Assembly: GCA_019916065.1 (NCBI GenBank)
Contig: CM034241.1
Coordinates: 124,001-188,000 of the forward strand
DNA length: 64,000 nt
Reading direction: 5' to 3'
Source of the DNA: Vitellaria paradoxa
Taxonomy: Eukaryota; Streptophyta; Magnoliopsida; Ericales; Sapotaceae
Shown here: positions 57,429 through 64,000 of the stretch, in pieces
Layout of the letters: every line of letters begins with the position of its first letter
How positions within the stretch are numbered: the first letter of the stretch is position 1
Position numbers and translations under genes: made by a program
Notes under the pieces: generated by a model
Databases searched by the model: none
What the model saw: only the letters and a program-made list of their open reading frames with translations
What the model was told of the DNA's origin: nothing

Positions 57429-59395
57429 CAGGCTTCAGGGTTTGGGTTTTTGAGTTCGGCGTTCTAGGTTCTATATTCGGGGTTTGAGGTTCTGGGGTCG
57501 GGGGTCGGGGTTGAGGGTTTGGGGTTCGGGGTTGGGCATTCGGGGTTGAGGGTTTAGGGTTCGGAGTTTAGGGTTTGGGGTTAAGGGTTCGGGGTTTGGG
57601 GTTCGGGGTTCTGGGTTCGGTGCTCGATGTTTGGGGTTCCAGGTTCAGGGTTCGGGTTTCGATGTTCGGGGTTAGGTGTTCGGGGTTCCGAGTGTGGGGT
57701 TTAGTGTTCGGGGTTACGGGTATGAAGTTTGGGGTTTAGGGTTCGGGGGTAAGCGTTCGGTGTTCTAGGTTCTGGGTTCAGTGTTCAGGGTGAGAGGTTT
57801 GGGGTTCGGGGTTCTGGGTTATGGGTTAGGGGTTTGGGGTTCGGGTTTTTAGGTTCAGGGTTCTGTGCTCATGGTTCAAGGTTCAGGATTCAGGGTTTGG
57901 TGTTCGAGGCTCGAGGTTTTGGGCTTGATATTCAAAGTTCGGTGTTCAGGGTTGAGGGTTCAGAGTTCAGGGTTGAGGGTTCGTGGTTGGGTGCTCAGGG
58001 TTGAATGTTCCCATTTCAGGGTTCGGGGTTCAGGGTTCAGGGATCGAGGTTCAAGTTCTGGTTCAGGGTTTGGGGTTTTTGGTTTGACGTTCAAAGTTTC
58101 GATTTCCAGGTTCCAAGTTCCGAGTTCGGGTTCGGGGTTCAAGGTTTTGGGTTTTGGGCTCAGGCTTCTTGGTTCTGGGTTCTGGGCTCCGAGTTCAGGG
58201 TTTCAGGTTTAGAGTTCAGGGTTTAAGGTTTGGGGTTCAGGGTTCCAAGTTTAGGGTTCGGGGCTCTGGGTTCCCGATTTAGCGTTCGAGGTTCGGGGTT
58301 TTGGGTTCACGGTTCGGGGTTCAGGGTTCCGTGTTTTGGGTTCGTGGTTCAGGGTTCTGGGTTTGGGTTACTGGTTAATGCTTCAGGGTTTATGGTTCCG
58401 GGTTCTGGGCTTAAGGTTCTGAGTTCAAGGTTTACGGTTCAGAATTCAGAACCTTAAGCCCAGAACCCGGAACCATAAACCCTGAAGCATTAACCAGTAA
58501 CCCGAACCCAGAACCCTGAACCCTGAACCGTGAACCCAGAACCCCGAACCTCGAACGCTAAATCGGGAACCCAGAGCCCCGAACCCTAAACTTGGAACCC
58601 TGAACCCCAAACCGTAAACCCTGAACTCTGAACCTGAAACCCTGAACTCAGAGCCCAGAACCCAGAACCCAGAACCAAGAAGCCTGAGCCCAAAACCCAA
58701 AACCTCGAACCCCGAACCCGAACTCAGAACCCGGAACCTAGAAATCGAAACTCTGAACGTCAAACCAAAAACCCCGAGCCCTGAACCGGAACTTGAACCT
58801 CGATCCCTGAACCCTGAACCCCGAACCCTGAAATGGGAACATTCAACCCTGAGCACCCAACCACGAACCCTCAACCCTGAACTCTGAACCCTCAACCCTG
58901 AACACCGAACTTTGAATATCAAGCCCAAAACCTCGAGCCTCGAACACCAAACCCTGAACCATGAGCACAGAACCCTGAACCCAAAAACCTGAACCCCAAA
59001 CCCCTAACCCATAACCCAGAACCCCGAACCCCAAACCTCTCACCCTAAACACTGAACCCAGAACCTAGAACACTGAACGCTTACCCCCGAACCCTAAACC
59101 CCAAACTTCATACCCGTAACCCCGAACACTAAACCCCGCACTCAGAACCCTGAACCCCGAACACCGAAACCCGAACCCTGAACCTGGAACCCCAAACATC
59201 GAGCACCGAACCCAGAACCCCGAACCCCAAACCCTGAACCCTTAACCCCAAACCCTAAACTCTGAACCCCAAACCCTCAACCCCGAATGCCCAACCCCGA
59301 ACCCCAAACCCTCAACCCCGAACCCCGACCCTAGAACCTCAAACCCCGAATATAGAACCTAGAACGCCGAACTCAAAAACCCAAACCCTGAAGCC
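57429..59395. repeat. Inverted repeat with arms of about 950-994 bp in heptamer block
   Basis: The left arm 57429-58422 and right arm 58446-59395 are near-perfect reverse complements separated by 23 bp. They share irregular heptamers (GTTACTGGTTAATGCTTC, TTCCCATTTCAGGG, GGGTAAGCGTTCGGTGTTC-like), so the match is not a mere result of the simple repeat. The left arm stops where flanking DNA next to the Athila LTR begins. Confidence 0.85.
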
Positions 59396-59681
59396 CAAAC
59401 TCGGATCCCCGAACATTTAACCCTGAATCCTGAACCCATAACCCGGAACCCTGAGCGCCGAACCGCGAACCCCAAACATGGAGCCCCAAACTCCAAACCT
59501 CGAACCCTCAACCCCAAGCCACGAAACCCAAACCTCGATCCCAGAACCATGAACGTCAAACCTCAAACCCTGAACCACGAATCCAGAACCCTGAACATCG
59601 AACCAAGAACTTGGAACCCCAAACACAAAACCCAGAACCCGAAACCCTGAACACTCAATCCCGAGCCCCGAACCCTGAATC

Positions 59682-59795
59682 AGGTTTAGGTCTCCCTCCT
59701 TTTAAGTATCTCTATTACTTAGTATAATATACTGGTAGTGGTCCACGCCTAACCTCCGTCCTGCTAAGGAGGTTTCTTTTAGAAAAGAAAACCTA
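59682..59795 (-). repeat. Non-heptamer module, copy 1 (inverted)
   Basis: About 114 bp without the heptamer pattern inside the C-rich array. It contains AACCTCC and GGAGGTT, a perfect 7-bp stem with a 10-nt loop, and TATTACTTAGTATAATATACT. It matches the reverse complement of 62162-62279. Confidence 0.8.
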
Positions 59796-62161
59796 AATCC
59801 TGAACCCTAAACCTTGAACACTAAACCTTGAACTTAGAACCCTAAACTCAGAACCCAAAACCATGAACCCAAAACCCCGAAACTTGAACCCCGAACCCAG
59901 AACCCCGAACTAGAAACTCGAACCCAGAACCCTAACCCCTAACTCGGAACCCTGAACCCCGAACTGCGAACCCAGAACCCCGAACCCCAAACCTGGAACC
60001 TCGAATGCTAAACCTGGAACCCTGAACACCAAACCCTAAACCCTGAACTCTGAACCCAAAACCCTGAACTCAGAACTAGGAACCCTGAACCCCGAACCCA
60101 CAACCCAGAAGCCTGAACCCAAATCCTGAAACCCTGAACCCCGAACCCCGAACTCTAAACCCGAAACCTAGAAATCAAAACCCTGAACGCCAAACTAAAA
60201 ACCTTAAACCCTGAACCCAGAACTCGAATCTCGATCCCCGAACCCTGAAACCCGAACCCCAAAATGGGAACCTTCAACCCCGAACACTCAACCCCGAACT
60301 CTGAACCCTCAACTCCCAACGCCGAACCTCGAACACCAAGCCCAAAACCTCGAACCTCGAACCCCAAACCCCAAATCCTGAACCCCGAACCAAGAGCACA
60401 GAACCCCAAACCCAAAAACCCAAACCCCAAACCCATAACCCAGGACCTCGAACCCCAAACCTCTCTCCCCGAACCCCGAACCCAGAACCCAGAACACCGA
60501 ACGCTTAGCCCCAAACCCTAAACCCCAAACTTCATGCCAGTAACACCTAAACTCTGAACCCCGAACCCTAAACCCCGCACCAAGAACCCCGTACACCAAA
60601 ACTCGAACCCTGAACCTGGAACTCCAAACATCGAGTACTGAACCCAGAACCCCAAACCCTAAACCACAAACCCTAAACTCTGAACCCTAGGTTCAGGGTT
60701 TCAGGTTCTGGGTTCGGGGTTCTGGTTTCGTGGTTTGGGGTCAAGGATTAAGGGTTTGGAGTTTGGGGCTCCAGCTTTGGCGTTTGGGGTTCGGTGCTCG
60801 GGGTTCCGAGTTTTGGGTTCGGGATTCGTGGTTAATTGTTCAGGGTTCCAAGTTTGGGCTATGGTGTTCCGGGTTCGGGGTTTAGGATTCAGGGTTCAGA
60901 GTTTCAGGCTTGCAAGTTTGGGGATTGGGGTTCCGGGTTCAGGTTTAAGGGTTGAGTGTTCAGGGTTCAGGGTTGCGGGTTCCTGGTTATGGGTTGTAGG
61001 TTTGGCGTTCGGTGTTTGGGATTAGGCGTTCGGGGCTCAGGGTTCAAAGTTCGGGGATCCGAGTTGAGGGTTCGAGGTTCTGGGTTTAGGGTTCGGGGTT
61101 CATGGTTCGGGTTTTCAAGTTCGGCATTCCAGGTTCTAGGTTCAGGGTTTGAGGTTCTGGGTCGGGGGTCGGGGTTGAGGGTTTGGGGTTCGAGGTTTGG
61201 CGTTTGAGGTTGAGGGTTTGGGGTTTAGAGTTTAGGGTTTGGGGTTAACGGTTCTGGGTTCGTTGCTCGATGTTTGGGGTTTTAGGTTCAGGGTTCGGGT
61301 TTTAGTATTCGACATTTGGGGTTCAGGCTTATGGGTGTGAGGTTTAGGGTTTGGGGTTTGGAGTTCGGGCTTACGAGTGTGATGTTTGGGGTTTAGGGTC
61401 TGGGGTTTAGGGTTCGAGGGTAAGCGTTCGGTGTTTTGGGTTTTTGGTTCGGCGTTCGAGGTGAGAGGTATTGGGTTCGGGGTTCTGGGTTGTGGGTTTG
61501 GGGTTTGGGGTTCGGGTTTTTGGGTTCGAGGTTCCATGCTCTTGGTTCGGGGATCAGGATTCAGGGTTTGGGGTTCGAGGTTCGAGGTTTTGGGCTTAGT
61601 GTTCAGGGTTCAGAGTTTGGGGTTGAGGGTTTGGAGTTCAGGCTTGAGGGTTTGGGGTTAGGTGTTCGGGGTTGAAAGTTTCCATTTCGGGGTTCTAAGT
61701 TTAGGGTTTGGGGCTCGAGGTTCGATTTTCAGGTTCAGGGTTTGGGTTTTTGGTTCGGCATTCAAGATTCCAATTTCTAAGTTCCGGGTTTCAAGTTCGG
61801 GGTTCGGTGTTTCAGGTTTTGGGTTCAGGCTTCTGTGTTCTGGGTTTCGGGTTCAGGGTTCCCAGTTCTGAGTTCAGGGCTTCAGGTTCAAAGTTCAGGG
61901 TTTAGGGATTGGGGTTCTGGGTTCTAGGTTTAGGGTTCCAGGTTTCGGGTTCCCAGTTTAGCGTTCAAGGTTCCGGGTTTGGGGTTCGGGGCTCTGGGTT
62001 CGCGGTTCGGGGTTCTGTGTTCTGGGTTTGGGGTTTAGGGTTCTGAGTTCGGGTTCTTGGTTCGGGGTTCTGGGTTCGGGGTTCAAGTTTCAGGATTCTG
62101 GGTTCATGCTTCTGGGTTCTGGGTTTTGGGTTCTGAGTTCAAGGTTTAGGGTTCATGATTC

Positions 62162-62279
62162 AGGTTTTCTTTTCTAGAAGAAACCTCCTTAGCGGGAGGG
62201 AGGTTAGGCATGGACCCCTACCAGTATATTACACTAAGTAATAGAGATACATAAAATGAGGGAGACCTAAACTTGATTC
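62162..62279 (+). repeat. Non-heptamer module, copy 2
   Basis: Starts AGGTTTTCTTTTCTAGAAG and ends GGGAGACCTAAACTTGATTC. It keeps the AACCTCC/GGAGGTT stem and the AGTATATTACACTAAGTAAT block of copy 1. It lies about 742 bp after the GTAAGCGTTCGGTG landmark, the same distance as for copy 1 and its landmark. Confidence 0.8.
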
Positions 62280-64000
62280 AGGGTTCGGGATTGAGTGTTC
62301 GGGGTTTCAGGTTCTGAGTTTTGTGATTGGGGTTCCGAGTTCTTGGTTCGATGTTTGGGTTCTGGATTCGTGGTTCAGGGTTCGGGGTTTGACGTTCGGG
62401 GTTCAAGGTTAGGGGTTCCAGGTCTGCAGTTCGAGGTTTGTGGTTTTGTGTTCAAGGTTTGGGGTTTCAAGTTCTGGGTTCGTGGTTCCAGTTTGGTGGT
62501 TTGGGGTTGAGGGTTCGGGGTTTGGAGATTAGGGCTCCAGGTTTGGGGTTCGGGGTTCAGTGCTCAGGGTTCTGGGTTATGGGTTCGGGATTTGGGGTTA
62601 AATGTTCGGGGTTCCGAGTTTGAGCTTCAGTGTTCTGTGTTCGGGGTTCGGGATTCAGGGTTCGGGGTTTCAGGGTAGCAGGTTCAGGGATTGGGGTTCC
62701 GAGTTCAGGTTTCGGGGTTTCAGGTTCTGGGTTCAGGTTTGGTGGTTTGGGGTTGAAGGTTCGGGGTTTGGAGTTTGGGCCTCCAGGTTTGGGTTTCAGG
62801 GTTGGGTGCTCAGGATTCCGGGTTATGGGTTCGGGATTCGGGGTTAAATGTTCGGGGTTTCGAGTTTGAGCTTCGGTGTTCTGGGTTTGGGGTTCGGGAT
62901 TCAGGGTTCAAGGTTGCAGGTTCAAGGATTGGGGTTCCGGGTTCGAGTTTCGGGGTTTTAGGTTCTTGGTTCGGGTTTGGTGGTTTGGGGTTGAAGGTTC
63001 AGGGTTTGGAGTTTGGGGCTCCAGGTTTGGGTTCGGGATTCAATGCTCGGGGTTCCGGGTTATGGGTTCGGGATTCGGGGTTAAATGTTCAAGGTTTCGA
63101 GTTTGGGCTTCGGGGTTCTGGGTTCAAGATTCGAGATTCAGGGTTCAGGGTTTTAGGGTTACAGGTTCGGGGATTGGGGTTCCGGGTTTGAGCTTCTGGG
63201 TTGTGGGTTCGGGGTTTAGGGTTGCGGGTTCCGGGTTATGGGTTGTAGGTTTGGCGTTCGGGGTTTTGGTTTTGAAGCTCGGGGTTTTAAGTTTGGGGAT
63301 TCAGGTTGAGGGTTCGTGGTTCTGGGTTGAGGGTTCAAGGTTCAGGGTTCGGGTTTTCGAGTTCGGCGTTCCAGGTTCTAAGTTCGGGGTTTGAGGTTCT
63401 GGGGTCGAGGGCCGGGGTTGAGGGTTTGGGGTTCGGGTTAGGCGTTCGGGGTTGAGGGTTTTGGGTTCGGAGTTTAGGGTTTAGGGTTTGGGGATCGGGG
63501 TTCTGGGTTTGGTGCTTGATGTTTGGGGTTCCAGGTTCGGGGTTCAGGTTTCAGTGTTTGGGGTACGGGGTTCTGGGTTTTGGGTGCGTGGTTTAGGGTT
63601 CGAGGTTCAGAGTTCGGGGTTACGGGTATGAAGTTTGGGGTTTAAGGTCTAAGGTTTAGGGTTTGGGGGTAAGCGTTCGGTGTTCTGGGTTTTGCGTTCG
63701 AGGTTCGGGGTGAGAGGTTTGGGATTCGGGGTTCTGGGTTATGGGTTAGGGGTTTGGGGTTCTAGTTTTTGGGTTCGGGGTTCCATGCTCTTGGTTCGGT
63801 GTTCAGGATTTGGGGTTTAGGGTTTGAGGTTCGAGGTTTCAGGCTCGGTGTTCAAGGTTCGGCGTTGGGGGTTTAGGGTTCGGAGTTTGGGGTTGAGGGT
63901 TCGGGGTTGGGTGCTCGGGTTTGAAGGTTCCCATTTCGAGGTTTAGGGTTCAGGGTTCGGGGATCACAGTTTGAGTTCCAGGTTTAGGGTTCGGGGTTTT

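Larger units (their letters stand above)
57429..64000. repeat. Degenerate heptamer block, telomere-like, with higher-order structure
   Basis: Nearly all of it reads as heptamers of the form GGTTNNG (for example GGTTCGG, GGTTCAG, GGTTTAG) or the complement. GGTTTAG is the plant telomere unit (TTTAGGG); most units differ at one or two positions. The G-rich strand is plus at 57429-58441, minus at 58446-60687 and plus again from 60690 to the window end. A landmark GTAAGCGTTCGGTG occurs at 57749, 61420 and 63669 (last spacing 2,249 bp) and in inverted form near 59071 and 60497. It is not a functional telomere, since the units are degenerate and lie inside the contig. Confidence 0.85.

Noticed and set aside
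57429..64000. Many long open frames on both strands encoding Gly/Ser/Arg/Phe/Val-rich or Pro/Glu-rich peptides
   Set aside because: They arise from the heptamer repeat, which gives seven-residue periodic translations with few stops in several frames. They have no domains and overlap each other on both strands.
57429..64000. Functional telomere
   Set aside because: Perfect TTTAGGG runs are absent, the strand changes direction twice, and the block adjoins ordinary DNA on one side.

Overview
This is nuclear DNA from a flowering plant, most likely a eudicot. The evidence is two intron-rich plant genes with GT-AG introns, an AT-rich background, nested plant LTR retrotransposons (Athila, Tat and Tekay types of Ty3/gypsy, plus Ty1/copia), an endogenous plant pararetrovirus, and telomere-like heptamer DNA related to TTTAGGG. 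One 100-N assembly gap lies at 51538-51637. The species cannot be named from the sequence.

Layout. 1-1209: end of an Athila-type LTR, cut by the window edge. 1210-5530: decayed Caulimoviridae-like endogenous pararetrovirus (protease, RT-RNase H, a second ORF, TATA promoter, poly(A) signal), best matching the Florendovirus plan. 5538-12520: Tekay-like chromovirus on the minus strand, with LTRs, polypurine tract, gag, protease, RT-RNase H, integrase and a chromodomain-like tail, all broken. 13087-15444: copia element with intact LTRs and a 5-bp target duplication that has lost most of pol. 15450-20640: AT-rich intergenic DNA with a callose synthase pseudogene fragment and one copy of a two-copy repeat.

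20640-33100 is the only genic island. It holds two convergent genes. The first is an acyl-protein thioesterase-like serine hydrolase (nine coding exons, plus strand, with a frameshift in exon 5). The second is a DeSI/PPPDE-type cysteine isopeptidase (four coding exons, minus strand, 223 aa). A SINE-like insertion lies in intron 2 of the thioesterase gene. Both proteins are predicted to remove modifications from other proteins (S-acyl groups; SUMO or ubiquitin), but nothing here shows that they work together.

33100-40046 is a patchwork of small elements: a Tourist-like MITE, the second copy of the two-copy repeat, a candidate hAT-like AT-rich element, a 2-kb solo LTR with a 5-bp target duplication, and a third LTR of the family seen at 5538 and 11617. 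40047-51537 is a decayed Tat-lineage element (dual RNase H) followed by a 104-bp tandem repeat and a spliced, antisense plant-mobile-domain ORF. Beyond the gap, 51638-57415 is the 5' part of an Athila element on the minus strand (LTR, tRNA-Asp-type primer site, gag, protease, part of RT).

57429-64000 is one block of degenerate heptamers (GGTTNNG) on alternating strands. It shows two strand switches, a near-perfect inverted repeat of about 950-994 bp, a higher-order period of about 2,249 bp, and a conserved non-heptamer module of about 115 bp carrying a perfect 7-bp stem. This block is the least explained part of the window.
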